A stretch of DNA of 64,000 bases from Flavobacterium sp. BFFFF2 (GCA_002256385.1 NKJD01000002.1:108560-172559), one strand, 5' to 3'; shown: positions 43,451-53,305, numbered from the stretch's first letter. Numbers and translations: made by a program. Notes: generated by a model not told the origin, from the sequence alone.

Positions 43451-44017
43451 TTAAAGCAGACATTTGCTGATTATAATTGATTTTTTATCATCAAGAAAAC
43501 CAATATACAAAAATTCATTATTTCGGTTTTCTGTGCTTCTTGAAAAACAATAAATAATTTGCTCTTTCTTAAAACTACCCATTACCTTTTCTAATTCATT
43601 TATCACAAAAAAATCTGTTGGTATGTTTACTCTTATTCGCTTGTCATTACTCAACTCGTCAAGTAAAAAATTATAGTCTTCATTTGAAAGCATGATTAAA
43701 GACGCAGAACTATACTCTCCATGAAAAAAGGGGTATGAAGCATCTTTACTTATAACTACTGCCGATTTTGGTGCCTCTCTTAAAGTAATGTCTTTAAATT
43801 CTGCGAGGTAAAAACCATCTGATGGATAAACCGCGGTATAAACAGAATAAGCCAAGAAAATGGCAAGAGAAAAAATTAGCGTGTTACTTGCTAATCCATA
43901 TCCTTTTTTTGTCAACCAATTGTGCAATAGACGAATAAAAACATATAAAACAGCCAATATTAACCAAATCGGAATCCCTAAAATAAGTACTAAAAGTAAT
44001 TTTCCAATGTCGTCCAT
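43451..44017 (-). CDS. Membrane-anchored protein of unknown function
   Basis: A 188-residue protein with two N-terminal membrane helices (~8-30 and ~44-63, the second around LASNTLIFSLAIFLAYSVYTAV) and an extracytoplasmic domain of ~120 residues. No known motif recognised. It is isolated between the repeat island and a featureless gap, and AT-rich codon use suggests an accessory gene. Confidence 0.6.
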   Translation of the reverse strand: MDDIGKLLLVLILGIPIWLILAVLYVFIRLLHNWLTKKGYGLASNTLIFSLAIFLAYSVYTAVYPSDGFYLAEFKDITLREAPKSAVVISKDASYPFFHGEYSSASLIMLSNEDYNFLLDELSNDKRIRVNIPTDFFVINELEKVMGSFKKEQIIYCFSRSTENRNNEFLYIGFLDDKKSIIISKCLL

Positions 44018-44393
44018 ATTGTTTCCACAAAATAAAAAGTAGGTGTCTATATCACTTCTTCAATCACTGCACTCAAACCATCAAATTTCACTCATCAAAC
44101 CTCATTTTATCCTCATTTTCCGCATCAATCAAAAAGCCTAAACCACTTCTTATCACTATATTATTATTCCAAAGTTGACAAAAAAACCTCGTCATTATGT
44201 CTTGCTTACCTTTCAAATATCTCCTCCCAGCAATGGTACGGGTCCTTGCTTTTGGATAAGTACTTTAACCCTCCAACTTAGGATAATCCGAGACTGGACA
44301 ATAGATAGCCAAGAAATTGTGTTCCCGTTATTGGTAAACGCACTCATCTTTATGACGAACTAATTGCTGTTTTTCACCAACTAAACATTCAAA
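44018..44393. other. Intergenic region without recognised features
   Basis: About 375 AT-rich bases between the membrane protein gene and the SGNH-like gene. A 62-codon plus frame starting with TTG at 44175 has no protein-like features and is not called. No tRNA, hairpin terminator or repeat was recognised. Confidence 0.5.
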
Positions 44394-45401
44394 TTATTTA
44401 TATATCTCCCCCATAATAAACCTTGAAACTTGTGGCCTATAATGGGATACCTCATAATAATTGTGGTAATCGTTGGTGATAAAATTGATTCCCGAAAAAT
44501 CGTACACTTGGTTTTCGCCAAAGTAATTCTTTAAAATGGCCAAGTCGGTCGCATTTAATTTCTTTTGGTCGTACAACGGGTTAATGACAATTTTGTATTG
44601 GGTGTGATTTTTTTGAAAAATGCGTTTGATTTCTTGGAACATCTGTACTTGTTTGTCATAAATCACCCGGTCTGATTCCTGTTGCTTATCGGGCCTTTTA
44701 TAAAAAACGGACATCTTTTTTCTGTCGTAATAACTTTTGGTATTTGTATGTATTATTTTTTCATCCTTTTCCAACTTCATTTCGTTGTACTTGAGCGAAT
44801 AGTCGAATGGAAAGTCATACAACAAAAACCCCGCATTCATATAGGGTTTTACCTTTCCTGAAAGGGTATAATCTACATAAGCGACCAAAAACTGAGGTGA
44901 AAAAAAGGTTTTTACATAATCGGCCTGATACGAAAACCAATTTCTATATGACAAGGTCGGATGGCTCATGAACAAATGCCCCGGATATTCAGCCGTTTGA
45001 ATCAGTGTTTCATAATCTAACACAAGCAGCGCATGCTTCATGTTTACATGTAAACTATCTAGAAAACGAATTTTTCGATAGATGCCCAACATCGATTCGG
45101 CCGCGGCATCGTAGTGAAAACAGCGATCGGTGTGAATGTATTTTTTCCATGTATCCATTTCGTAAAACATGGAGCGCGAATTGCCAAAAGCAAAGGCTTC
45201 ATAGTGGTAGGTGGGGTTGTTTTGCAAAAAGGTTTCGGTGCTTACATAATCTTTGTTTAGCGTAACCGGCGACGAATCGCCTGGCTTATAAAACACATCA
45301 TAATGATAGAGCACTTTAAAAGGGTCTTTATATAAATACAGCGCAACCAAAACCCAAATGGGAAATGACACCAGGAGTATTTTAACAAAAAACTTTTTCA
45401 T
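44394..45401 (-). CDS. SGNH-like membrane-anchored partner of the MBOAT acyltransferase
   Basis: A 335-residue protein with one N-terminal membrane helix (~7-24) and a periplasmic domain. AFGNSRSMFYEMDTW near residues 70-84 resembles the GxS block of DltD/AlgX/SGNH proteins, and a His-containing C-terminal block (NDYHNYYEVSHYRPQVSRFI) would supply the catalytic His. It follows the MBOAT gene by ~40 bases on the same strand. Known AlgI/DltB-type MBOAT proteins work with such partners to O-acylate a polysaccharide or other envelope polymer. The acceptor is unknown. Confidence 0.75.
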   Translation of the reverse strand: MKKFFVKILLVSFPIWVLVALYLYKDPFKVLYHYDVFYKPGDSSPVTLNKDYVSTETFLQNNPTYHYEAFAFGNSRSMFYEMDTWKKYIHTDRCFHYDAAAESMLGIYRKIRFLDSLHVNMKHALLVLDYETLIQTAEYPGHLFMSHPTLSYRNWFSYQADYVKTFFSPQFLVAYVDYTLSGKVKPYMNAGFLLYDFPFDYSLKYNEMKLEKDEKIIHTNTKSYYDRKKMSVFYKRPDKQQESDRVIYDKQVQMFQEIKRIFQKNHTQYKIVINPLYDQKKLNATDLAILKNYFGENQVYDFSGINFITNDYHNYYEVSHYRPQVSRFIMGEIYK

Positions 45402-45442
45402 GAATCAATGGAATTGGTGGAACGGCTGATCTTGCAAAGTGT

Positions 45443-46897
45443 TTAAAATTGAAAATAAATAAATTGCCTGTTTTCAAAAACGCCTAAAAATAGGATCACA
45501 AAAATGAACAAATAATACACCGCCCAACGAATGTAAAATGGTTTCTGCTTAAAAAACGCAGAAATAGGCCATTTGCTTTGCGCGTAATGAACCCATTCGA
45601 GAAAAACGATTAAGAGTATAGATAAAACAAAATCAAACGAACTGAGGCCTAGGTTTTCAAAAACCGGTTGGTGTTGAAACATTTTTCTGCAAACATCAGG
45701 AACGCCTGTAAACAAATGTTTGGCAATGTAAAAAGCCGACCCCAACCCATTTGCCCTAAAAAAGATCCAAGCAAAGGCAACAAACGCAAAAGTGGTTAAT
45801 TCCGATAAAAAAGGCACTTTGTCGAACGGAATATTCCGATTGATCTTCGCCCGCCATTTTTGGGTCGCCAACGAAAAAATCAAATAAAACCCGTGCAAAG
45901 CTCCCCAAATGACAAAGGTCCATTTGGCGCCATGCCACAAGCCGCTGATCATAAACACGATAAACAAATTCAAATACCAACGAGGAATAGTCACACGGTT
46001 TCCGCCCAATGAAATGTATAAATAATCGCGGAACCAAGTAGATAATGAAATGTGCCAACGCTTCCAAAATTCATGGACGTTTTTGGACTGATAAGGGTTA
46101 TTAAAATTCCTCATTAATTTAAAACCCATGACGCGCGCAGCGCCGATGGCCATGTCGGAATAGCCCGAGAAATCGCAGAATATTTGAAAAGTAAAAAACA
46201 CCGTGGCAATGGCCAAACTCAGGCTGTTGTATTGCTGCGGATTGTTGTATACCGTGTCGACCAAAATGGCCAACCGATCGGCTATAACCACTTTTTTGAA
46301 CAAGCCCCAAGCCATTAACTTTAATCCGCTGGTGACGCGGTCATAATCAAAGTCGTATTTTTCCCTGAATTGATGCAATAAGTTTTGAGGCCGTTCAATA
46401 GGGCCAGCCACCAACTGCGGGTAAAACAACACATACAACGCAAAAATGCCAACATGCCGCTCGGCTTTCTGATGGCCGCGATAAACTTCTATGGTGTAAC
46501 TAATCGATTGGAAAGTATGAAACGACAAGCCAATGGGCAACAATATGGCCAATTGCGGCATCGGATTGCTTAAACCCGCCCCGTGCAACAGATATGAAAA
46601 GTTGAAGTTTAAAAAATTGTAATATTTAAAAACCGCCAAGACTCCAATATTTGCAATTAAACTCGCCACTAAAAAAGCCTTCCTCCGCTTGCCTTGTGCG
46701 GTTTCAATGTAAATACCCGCCACATAATCAATCAGGATGGTAAAGCCCAAAATCAGAATATAGATGGGCACAAAAGCCATGTAAAAATAACAACTCGCCA
46801 GTAGCAACAGCATCCATCGTTTGTTGTGTGGTGCCGCAAAATAGAGCGAAGTCACCACCAAAAAGAAAAACAAAAAATGAAGCGAATTAAAAAGCAT
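45443..46897 (-). CDS. MBOAT-family O-acyltransferase (AlgI/DltB-like)
   Basis: A 484-residue polytopic inner-membrane protein that passes acyl groups across the membrane to envelope polymers. It begins MLFNSLHFLFFFLVVTSLYF, the usual AlgI start. MBOAT motifs: the FWKRWHISLSTWFRDYLYI block (first conserved His) and SGLWHGAKWTFVIWGALHG (catalytic His). The frame extends 11 codons upstream to 46930, but the ATG at 46897 fits the family better. Forms a pair with the SGNH-like gene downstream; substrate likely an exopolysaccharide or lipopolysaccharide, by analogy. Confidence 0.9.
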   Translation of the reverse strand: MLFNSLHFLFFFLVVTSLYFAAPHNKRWMLLLLASCYFYMAFVPIYILILGFTILIDYVAGIYIETAQGKRRKAFLVASLIANIGVLAVFKYYNFLNFNFSYLLHGAGLSNPMPQLAILLPIGLSFHTFQSISYTIEVYRGHQKAERHVGIFALYVLFYPQLVAGPIERPQNLLHQFREKYDFDYDRVTSGLKLMAWGLFKKVVIADRLAILVDTVYNNPQQYNSLSLAIATVFFTFQIFCDFSGYSDMAIGAARVMGFKLMRNFNNPYQSKNVHEFWKRWHISLSTWFRDYLYISLGGNRVTIPRWYLNLFIVFMISGLWHGAKWTFVIWGALHGFYLIFSLATQKWRAKINRNIPFDKVPFLSELTTFAFVAFAWIFFRANGLGSAFYIAKHLFTGVPDVCRKMFQHQPVFENLGLSSFDFVLSILLIVFLEWVHYAQSKWPISAFFKQKPFYIRWAVYYLFIFVILFLGVFENRQFIYFQF

Positions 46898-47050
46898 ACG
46901 GAAAAAGCGGGCTTTAAACCAGCGCAACAAATATATCTATATTCTTGGAAAGTGACGGAATGAAGGATTCTGTACTCGTTGAATGTCGATTAAGGTGCTT
47001 AATTTGAAAATGAGGTAATTTGGAAATGAATCTTTCTAGCTACGCGCCGC

Positions 47051-47720
47051 CATTTTATAACTTTAGGAATCAAAGGTGTTGCGTCAGATTGGTACCTTTG
47101 CAAACGGGGTGGGCTTCGGAGGTGTCTTGCGGGAACTGAACAACTTTCTTTAATAAATGTTGTTCGGGAAAAACTTTGAACCTTGATTTTTAAACTAAAA
47201 TTCAAACCTCATTTTATAACTTTAGGAATCAAAGGTGTTGCGTCAGATTGGTACCTTTGCAAACGGGGTGGGCTTCGGAGGTGTCTTGCGGGAACTAAAA
47301 ATCTTGCTTTAGTAAATTATGTTCGGGAAAAACTTTGAACCTTGATCCTTAAACTAAAATTCAAACCTCATTTTATAACTTAACGAATCAAAACCTATCA
47401 ACCAGAGGCATACCTTTGCCGCAGGGGTGGGCATCGGGGGTGCTAGGGGTACAACTCAAGAAGGATGTTCGTAGCGGGTGCTAATCCCTACTAGATTTCC
47501 AACGAATTAACCCTACATTAGTATTGCTCTTCCTGTTGATTCAACTACTTCATTTTAAAATTTTTCGAATTAAACCTTATCACAGAACAGGCTAACTTTG
47601 CCGTAGGAGTGGGCATCGGGGGTGTCTTTGTTAAATTTTGAATTGGGAAACTTTAAAAAAAGTCTTGCGGGAACTGAATAGCTGGCTTTAGCAACTAATG
47701 TTCGGGAAAAAACTTTAAAC
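47051..47720 (+). repeat. Promoter-like dispersed repeat (family D), four copies
   Basis: Copies begin near 47051, 47211, 47370 and 47551; the first three are spaced by ~160 bases, partly as exact tandem duplication. Shared order: TTTTATAACTTTAGGAATCAAA, a divergent spacer, TACCTTTGC (TAACTTTGC in the fourth), GGGGTGGGC-TCGG-GGTG, CTTGCGGGAACT, and TGTTCGGGAAAAACTTT. This fills most of the 46.9-47.87 kb gap upstream of recX. No protein-coding content is seen. Confidence 0.8.
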
Positions 47721-47740
47721 TTGAAACCTTAAACTTTAAA

Positions 47741-47799
47741 CATATGATATATAGAGGAGGAAGCCCAGTGGGCTTCAGGTACGCAAGCTTTAGCTTGCT
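47741..47799 (+). ncRNA. Double-hairpin structured element R5
   Basis: CATATGATATATAGAGGAG leader. Hairpin 1 is GAAGCCC AGT GGGCTTC (47760-47776), hairpin 2 GCAAGCT TT AGCTTGC (47783-47798), again with a compensated pair. The tail TTCAACAAAACCTGAAACTT and CCTGAAAC repeats up to ~47850 resemble the tail of copy R6. Confidence 0.5.
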
Positions 47800-47873
47800 T
47801 CAACAAAACCTGAAACTTGAAACCTGAAACTTGAAACCTGAAACTTGAAACAAAAAATCCTTACTTTCCCCTC

Positions 47874-48350
47874 ATGGAACAAAAGCTCCTCCCCTATTTG
47901 CAGGTCTTAACTAAATTGGAAGCATATTGCGCTTACCAAGAGCGTTGCCATTCGGATGTTCGGCAAAAATTGTGGGAATTTAAATTGGATACCAACGAAC
48001 AAGAACAGTTGTTAACCGCGCTCATACAAAGTGGTTTTTTGAATGAAGAACGCTTCGTAAGGGCTTTTGTTCGGGGCAAAGCCCGCATTAAAAAATGGGG
48101 AAAAGTGCGCATCACAGCAGAATTAAAAGCACGTAACATTAGCAACCCATTAATTCAAATTGGGCTAACAGAAATTGCGGACGACGACTGGGACCAACAA
48201 TTAACGCTTTTGGCCGATAAACTTTGGGAAAAAGCCCAAAAAGGCACGGAATGGCAGCGTAAAAAGGCCTTCTTTGACCCCTTACTTCGCAAAGGCTACG
48301 ATTGGCAATCCATTCAAGATGAGTGGGACCAACGGCGCAAAGAGGCATAA
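47874..48350 (+). CDS. recX: Regulatory protein RecX
   Basis: A 158-residue all-helical protein that binds RecA filaments and dampens recombination and the SOS response. Characteristic three-helix repeats include CHSDVRQKLWEFKLD, LIQSGFLNEERFVRAFVRGK and KWGKVRITAELKARNIS (the RecX core). recA is not nearby. The ATG at 47874 starts the only sensible N-terminus. The upstream gap is filled with repeats, some carrying promoter-like boxes in the same orientation. Convergent with accC. Confidence 0.92.
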   Translation: MEQKLLPYLQVLTKLEAYCAYQERCHSDVRQKLWEFKLDTNEQEQLLTALIQSGFLNEERFVRAFVRGKARIKKWGKVRITAELKARNISNPLIQIGLTEIADDDWDQQLTLLADKLWEKAQKGTEWQRKKAFFDPLLRKGYDWQSIQDEWDQRRKEA

Positions 48351-48373
48351 AAAAACCATCCGAAGATGGTTTA
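48349..48373 (-). terminator. Intrinsic terminator of the acc operon
   Basis: Stem AAACCATC / GATGGTTT with CGAA loop; on the minus strand it runs into seven T residues. It lies just after the accC stop and touches the recX stop. Confidence 0.85.
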
Positions 48374-48393
48374 TAATTTATCTGTATTTCTAT

Positions 48394-49731
48394 CTATTTC
48401 AACACAAATGTTTCCATGAATTTAGTGGTATAATTACCCGCCACATAATCCGGATCATCCATTAATTGACGGTGAAATGGAATGGTCGTTTTTACCCCAT
48501 CAATAAAAAACTCATCTAATGCGCGTTTCATTTTATTGATTGCTTCTTCACGGGTTTGGGCCGTAGTAATGAGTTTTGCAATCATGGAATCGTAATTCGG
48601 TGGAATGGTATACCCAGCATACACATGGGTATCTAAGCGAACGCCATGCCCTCCTGGTGCGTGCAACACCGTGATTTTTCCGGGTGATGGTCGAAAATCA
48701 TTGTATGGATCTTCGGCGTTAATGCGACACTCAATAGAATGCAATTGCGGTAAATAATTTTTACCAGAAATCGGCACCCCGGCTGCTACTAAAATTTGCT
48801 CACGAATAAGGTCATAATCAATCACTTGCTCTGTAATTGGGTGTTCCACCTGAATACGTGTATTCATTTCCATGAAATAGAAATTGCGGTGTTTGTCAAC
48901 CAAAAACTCCACCGTTCCAGCGCCTTCATAAGCGATGTATTCGGCAGCTCGAACAGCCGCATCCCCCATTTTCTGGCGCAATTCGTCCGTCATAAATGGA
49001 GATGGCGTTTCTTCGGTCAATTTCTGGTGGCGGCGTTGCACCGAACAGTCTCTTTCCGATAAATGACAAGCTTTTCCGTAAGCATCGCCTACTACTTGAA
49101 TTTCAATATGTCGTGGTTCTTCAATGAGTTTTTCCATATACATGCCATCGTTGCCAAAGGCAGCAGCAGCTTCCATACGGGCACTTTCCCACGCTTTTTC
49201 TAAATCTTCTTCTTTCCAAATGGCACGCATTCCTTTGCCTCCACCACCTGCAGTAGCCTTCATCATCACCGGATAACCGATTTCAAGAGCCACACGTTTG
49301 GCATCCTCAAAGGAGGCTAAAATACCGTCAGAACCAGGCACGCAAGGAACGCCCGCTTCTTTCATGGTCGCTTTGGCAGTTGCCTTGTCGCCCATTTTTT
49401 CAATCATTTCGGGTGATGCACCAATAAATTTAATGCCGTGTTCTTGGCATATCTTTGAAAACTTGGCATTTTCAGACAAAAATCCGTAACCTGGATGAAT
49501 GGCGTCCGCATTCGTGATTTCGGCTGCGGCTATAATATTTGACATTTTGAGATATGACAAATTGCTTGGTGGTGGGCCAATACAAACCGCTTCGTCGGCA
49601 AACTTGACATGCAAACTTTCAGCATCAGCTGTCGAATATACAGCCACTGTTTTAATGCCCATTTCACGACAGGTTCTAATAACCCGTAATGCGATTTCTC
49701 CTCGGTTTGCGATGAGTATTTTTTTAAACAT
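48394..49731 (-). CDS. accC: Acetyl-CoA carboxylase biotin carboxylase subunit
   Basis: A 445-residue ATP-grasp enzyme that carboxylates the biotin on AccB with bicarbonate and ATP. Visible: N-terminal [20 protein letters not shown], glycine-rich ATP loop [30 protein letters not shown], and the active-site block [18 protein letters not shown]. Full length. It is the last gene of the run yceD-rpmF-fabH-accB-accC and lies 57 bases after accB. With AccD (38.8 kb) and BioB (26 kb) it belongs to malonyl-CoA formation. Confidence 0.98.
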   Translation of the reverse strand: MFKKILIANRGEIALRVIRTCREMGIKTVAVYSTADAESLHVKFADEAVCIGPPPSNLSYLKMSNIIAAAEITNADAIHPGYGFLSENAKFSKICQEHGIKFIGASPEMIEKMGDKATAKATMKEAGVPCVPGSDGILASFEDAKRVALEIGYPVMMKATAGGGGKGMRAIWKEEDLEKAWESARMEAAAAFGNDGMYMEKLIEEPRHIEIQVVGDAYGKACHLSERDCSVQRRHQKLTEETPSPFMTDELRQKMGDAAVRAAEYIAYEGAGTVEFLVDKHRNFYFMEMNTRIQVEHPITEQVIDYDLIREQILVAAGVPISGKNYLPQLHSIECRINAEDPYNDFRPSPGKITVLHAPGGHGVRLDTHVYAGYTIPPNYDSMIAKLITTAQTREEAINKMKRALDEFFIDGVKTTIPFHRQLMDDPDYVAGNYTTKFMETFVLK

Positions 49732-49788
49732 GGGTTTACTGTGTTAAGTGAAAAAAAAACGAATCAGAATCTAGTAATCGGTTGCCGA

Positions 49789-50262
49789 TTAGGACGGATC
49801 AACCAAAAACAACGGTTGGTCAAACTCGATAGGCGACATGTCGTCTACCAAGATTTTCACAACTTTACCTGTGATTTCAGCTTCAATTTCGTTAAAAAGT
49901 TTCATTGCTTCAACCACACAAAGTACATCGCCTTTTTTGATAATGCTGCCTACCTCCACAAAAACAGGTTTGTCAGGTGATGGCTTGCGGTAAAATGTGC
50001 CAATCATCGGTGATTTTATGGTCACATATTGAGCCGTTTCGTCAGCAGCAATAGGTGCAGCGGGTGCCACTGGAGCCGCCAATGCAGGTGCAGGAGCCGC
50101 CATTGGTTGCGCAACGGGAGCTTGCTGTAAATAAGTTACTTCATTAGAAACCGCATCCGTGGTTTTAATGGTGATTTTAAAATCGTCCATTTCTAGCTTT
50201 ACTTCTGTAGCACCAGATTTGGCAACAAACCTAATTAGGTTTTGAATTTCTTTAATGTCCAT
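49789..50262 (-). CDS. accB: Acetyl-CoA carboxylase biotin carboxyl carrier protein
   Basis: A 157-residue carrier whose C-terminal lysine in the EAMKLFNE motif is biotinylated. The plan is typical: a helical N-terminus (MDIKEIQNLIRFVAKSGATEV), a flexible Ala/Pro linker (~65-95), and the biotinyl domain (~80-157) with SPMIGTFYRKPSPD. Lies between fabH and accC on the minus strand with short gaps (21 and 57 bases), so the genes are co-expressed. Confidence 0.97.
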   Translation of the reverse strand: MDIKEIQNLIRFVAKSGATEVKLEMDDFKITIKTTDAVSNEVTYLQQAPVAQPMAAPAPALAAPVAPAAPIAADETAQYVTIKSPMIGTFYRKPSPDKPVFVEVGSIIKKGDVLCVVEAMKLFNEIEAEITGKVVKILVDDMSPIEFDQPLFLVDPS

Positions 50263-50283
50263 AATGCGTTCGATTAGTGGTGT

Positions 50284-51294
50284 TTAGTTTTCCGTATTAT
50301 AAGCCCATTTTAGGTAAATGGCACCCCATGTAAATCCGCCGCCAAAGGCAGCAAAAATGAGGTTGTCTCCTTTTTTAAAATTTTTCTCAAAATCGCACAA
50401 TACCAATGGCAAGGTTGCCGAAGTGGTGTTGCCATATTTTTCAATGTTGACCAATACTTTGCTTTGGTCTAATCCCATGCGGTTTGCCGTGGCATCAATA
50501 ATGCGCAAATTGGCCTGGTGAGCTACCAGCCACTGTACATCATCATGTGATAAATGATTGCGTTGCATGATTTTTTCACTCACATCGGCCATGCCTGAAA
50601 CGGCATATTTGAAAACCGTTTTCCCGTCTTGAAAAACGAAATGTTGGTTGTTTTTAACGGTATCTTCTGAAGCGGGTAAAATGGATCCGCCTGCATCTAT
50701 TTTAAGATACTCTCTGCCAATGCCATCACTGCGCAAAATTTCATCTTGAAATCCGAGGCCTTCTTCATTTGGTTCAAACAACACAGCTCCAGCCCCATCT
50801 CCAAAAATAATGCAAGTGGCACGGTCAGTATAATCAATAATAGAAGACATTTTGTCGGCGCCAATAAGCAGTACCTTTTTGTAACGACCCGATTCTATGT
50901 AGGTTGCAGCAACTGACATCCCAAACAAAAAGCTGGAACAAGCTGCTTGCAAATCAAATGCAAATGCATTTACTGCACCTATTTGAGTGGCTACATACAC
51001 ACCTGTAATGGCTACAGGCATATCTGGCGTGGCGGTTGCCATGATAATCAAGTCGATTTCTTCGGCTTTAATACCGCGCTTTTCTAATAAATTTTGGGCT
51101 GCTTTGATGGCTAAAAACGAAGTTCCTTTGCCTTTTTCCTTTAGTAACCGGCGTTCTTTGATGCCTGTTCTGGTGGTTATCCATTCGTCATTGGTGTCAA
51201 CCATGGTTTCAAGAACCTTATTAGACAACACGTAGTCAGGGACATACGATCCAACAGCCGTGATGGCTGCCGTAATTTTATTTGCCATGCGCAT
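50284..51294 (-). CDS. fabH: Beta-ketoacyl-ACP synthase III
   Basis: A 336-residue thiolase-fold enzyme that starts fatty-acid chains by joining acetyl-CoA (or branched primers) to malonyl-ACP. The catalytic triad is visible: Cys119 in LQAACSSFLFG, His in LVAHQANLRI, and Asn in YGNTTSATLPL. The start could also be the second ATG at 51288 (MANKITAAI). It is followed by accB, so the first step of chain synthesis and its precursor supply are in one operon. Confidence 0.97.
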   Translation of the reverse strand: MRMANKITAAITAVGSYVPDYVLSNKVLETMVDTNDEWITTRTGIKERRLLKEKGKGTSFLAIKAAQNLLEKRGIKAEEIDLIIMATATPDMPVAITGVYVATQIGAVNAFAFDLQAACSSFLFGMSVAATYIESGRYKKVLLIGADKMSSIIDYTDRATCIIFGDGAGAVLFEPNEEGLGFQDEILRSDGIGREYLKIDAGGSILPASEDTVKNNQHFVFQDGKTVFKYAVSGMADVSEKIMQRNHLSHDDVQWLVAHQANLRIIDATANRMGLDQSKVLVNIEKYGNTTSATLPLVLCDFEKNFKKGDNLIFAAFGGGFTWGAIYLKWAYNTEN

Positions 51295-51427
51295 TCCGAT
51301 TTAAGGCGAACCTATAAGAAGTTCAAAAATACAAAATTAACCGTAAGAAGAACAGTTCAATACTTAATTATGACTAAAACAAAAAACTCCCACCAAGTGA
51401 GAGTTTATCGTTTATGTTCTCGATGAA

Positions 51428-51622
51428 TTAGGCTACTGCAATTGATTTATCAATTACAACCTGTCCACGGTAGTACATTTTCCCTTCATGCCAGTACGCT
51501 CTGTGATACAAATGCGCCTCGCCAGTTACTGGGCAAGTTGCAATTTGAGCAACCGTTGCTTTGTAATGCGTTCTTCTTTTGTCTCTGCGCGTTTTGGAGG
51601 TCTTTCGCTTAGGATGTGCCAT
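51428..51622 (-). CDS. rpmF: 50S ribosomal protein L32
   Basis: A 64-residue basic ribosomal protein starting [20 protein letters not shown], the standard L32 opening, followed by [12 protein letters not shown]. There is only one cysteine, so no zinc ribbon; other bacteria show both forms. Its stop-start distance to the upstream DUF177 gene is six bases, the classic yceD-rpmF pairing. Confidence 0.97.
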   Translation of the reverse strand: MAHPKRKTSKTRRDKRRTHYKATVAQIATCPVTGEAHLYHRAYWHEGKMYYRGQVVIDKSIAVA

Positions 51623-51628
51623 TTTATG

Positions 51629-52156
51629 CTATTTTTTATTCGTTAATAGTTGTTTTAATGTGTCCCAACGGGGATCAGTTTCTATATTCTTATCTTCTTT
51701 TTTTTCTTTCTTTGGTTTCTCCGCTTTTGACGTCAATTTCTGTTGTTCCTTCCCCTCTGGACTCACTCGTTTTAAAGGGATTGAAAGGGCAATCATTTCA
51801 TACACATACTGCGAAACATCTACTTGATATTCACCCTGAGGTAAAATTAATATTTCATCGTGATCATTGTTAAAGGTGTCTCCAAATTGAACCACCAAAC
51901 GCATTGATCCTTTTATTGGCAATTCAAATAGGGCGCCTGTTACGTCGCACGGAACTGTTACCGTCCCTTTGTGTTTGAACTTCAACTCCAAGAACGTACC
52001 TTTTTTGTCTAAAAGTACCGATGCCTGAATGTTGCATTCATCAAATTCGTCAAAACCATATTCATCAAAGAACGAACGCTCAATGTGATAGTCAAACTCG
52101 TGTTTTCCAATCTTCAGCCCAATAAAGGGAATCAAAAACTCATTTGAACGTTTCAT
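51629..52156 (-). CDS. yceD: DUF177/YceD family protein
   Basis: A 175-residue protein of the YceD family, which in many bacteria precedes rpmF and has been linked to 23S rRNA folding or accumulation. The conserved core is FKHKGTVTVPCDVTGALFELPI, with a later DVSQYVYEMIALSIPLK segment. C-terminal tail is Lys/Glu-rich. It is the first gene of the run leading to fabH-accB-accC; a TATCTTTG box lies 33 bases upstream. Confidence 0.9.
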   Translation of the reverse strand: MKRSNEFLIPFIGLKIGKHEFDYHIERSFFDEYGFDEFDECNIQASVLLDKKGTFLELKFKHKGTVTVPCDVTGALFELPIKGSMRLVVQFGDTFNNDHDEILILPQGEYQVDVSQYVYEMIALSIPLKRVSPEGKEQQKLTSKAEKPKKEKKEDKNIETDPRWDTLKQLLTNKK

Positions 52157-52188
52157 TGTCGAAATTCCTATCCCGAAATTCGGGTGGG

Positions 52189-52196
52189 CAAAGATA
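52189..52196 (-). promoter_or_regulatory. -7 promoter box (TATCTTTG) of the yceD-rpmF-fabH-accB-accC run
   Basis: Exact TAnnTTTG match on the minus strand with TTG 17 bases upstream, 33 bases before the yceD ATG. Best-formed promoter candidate in this region. Confidence 0.65.
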
Positions 52197-52239
52197 TAAA
52201 ATATTTAAAACCACAAAAGGGTTATCAACATTTTTTTGT

Positions 52240-53286
52240 TTATAACTGTTTTGCCTTTATTTTTAAAGGCTTTGCACTGATCTCATTGTACTCCGCGCGT
52301 GTTCTGAACAGATCAATGGCGGCATAAACCGCCTCTCTAAACGATCCGTTGTCGGCCAAACCTTTACCTGCAATGTCAAAAGCAGTGCCGTGATCGGGTG
52401 AAGTGCGTATTTTTGACAAGCCTGCCGTAAAATTAACACCAGAACCAAAAGACAAGGTTTTAAAAGGAATCAGGCCTTGGTCATGGTACATGGCCAAAAC
52501 CGCATCAAATTGTTCGTATTGTCTATTTCCAAAAAAACCGTCAGCGGGGTAAGGGCCAAAAACCATTTTCCCCTCTTGAAACAATTCGTTCACAACGGGT
52601 TGAATAATTTCAATGTCCTCTTTTCCAATAACACCCTGATCACCGGCATGCGGGTTGAGGCCTAAAACGGCAATTCGGGGTCGGTCAATAGCAAAATCTT
52701 GTATTAGACTTTTATGCATCAACAAAATGCGATCGCGCAATAAGGCAGGCGTCAAATGCGCTGCTACTTCTTGCACTGGGATGTGATCGGTAAGTAATCC
52801 AATGCGCAAATTGTCATGAATCATGAACATGAGCGCCGTTCCGCCCAGTTCTTTCTCTAAATAAGAGGTGTGTCCGGGAAAAGTAAACGTTTCTGATTGG
52901 ATGTTGTATTTGTGAATCGGTGCAGTGACCAACACGTCGATTTGGTCGTTTTGAAGTGCTTTAGTGGCTGCCTCCAACGATTTGATGGCATACTTTCCGA
53001 CCTTTTCGTCTAAGTTGCCAAAATTGATGTCAAATCCTTCTCGCCATACGTTGAGCACATTGATTTTACCTGGAACCAATTGATCAATTTGATCAATGCC
53101 TTGTAAAGGGGCCCCTAATTCAAGGTTTTTTTTAATAAAGGACAATTGTTTGACGTTGGCAAACAAAACAGGCGTGCACAATTCGAGCATGCGGCTGTCT
53201 TCAAAGGTTTTTAAAACCACCTCACTGCCAATTCCATTTAGGTCTCCAATTGAAATCCCTACAATGATATTTCCTTCCCTTTTCAT
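52240..53286 (-). CDS. pdxA: 4-hydroxythreonine-4-phosphate dehydrogenase
   Basis: A 348-residue metal- and NAD-dependent dehydrogenase of vitamin B6 (pyridoxal phosphate) synthesis. PdxA features: GISIGDLNGIGSEVVLK at the start, TAPIHKYNIQ, FPGHTSYLEKEL, the metal-site block GLNPHAGDQGVIGKED, MYHDQGLIPFK, and SPDHGTAFDIAGKG. Full length. It is divergent from ribE with starts ~55 bases apart, sharing a regulatory gap; a TAATTTCG near-consensus box lies on its strand there. Confidence 0.96.
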   Translation of the reverse strand: MKREGNIIVGISIGDLNGIGSEVVLKTFEDSRMLELCTPVLFANVKQLSFIKKNLELGAPLQGIDQIDQLVPGKINVLNVWREGFDINFGNLDEKVGKYAIKSLEAATKALQNDQIDVLVTAPIHKYNIQSETFTFPGHTSYLEKELGGTALMFMIHDNLRIGLLTDHIPVQEVAAHLTPALLRDRILLMHKSLIQDFAIDRPRIAVLGLNPHAGDQGVIGKEDIEIIQPVVNELFQEGKMVFGPYPADGFFGNRQYEQFDAVLAMYHDQGLIPFKTLSFGSGVNFTAGLSKIRTSPDHGTAFDIAGKGLADNGSFREAVYAAIDLFRTRAEYNEISAKPLKIKAKQL

Positions 53287-53305
53287 GATGGCGAATTTTT
53301 ATTGC

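Noticed and set aside
44175..44363. 62-codon plus frame with TTG start
   Set aside because: No protein-like features, no neighbours on that strand.
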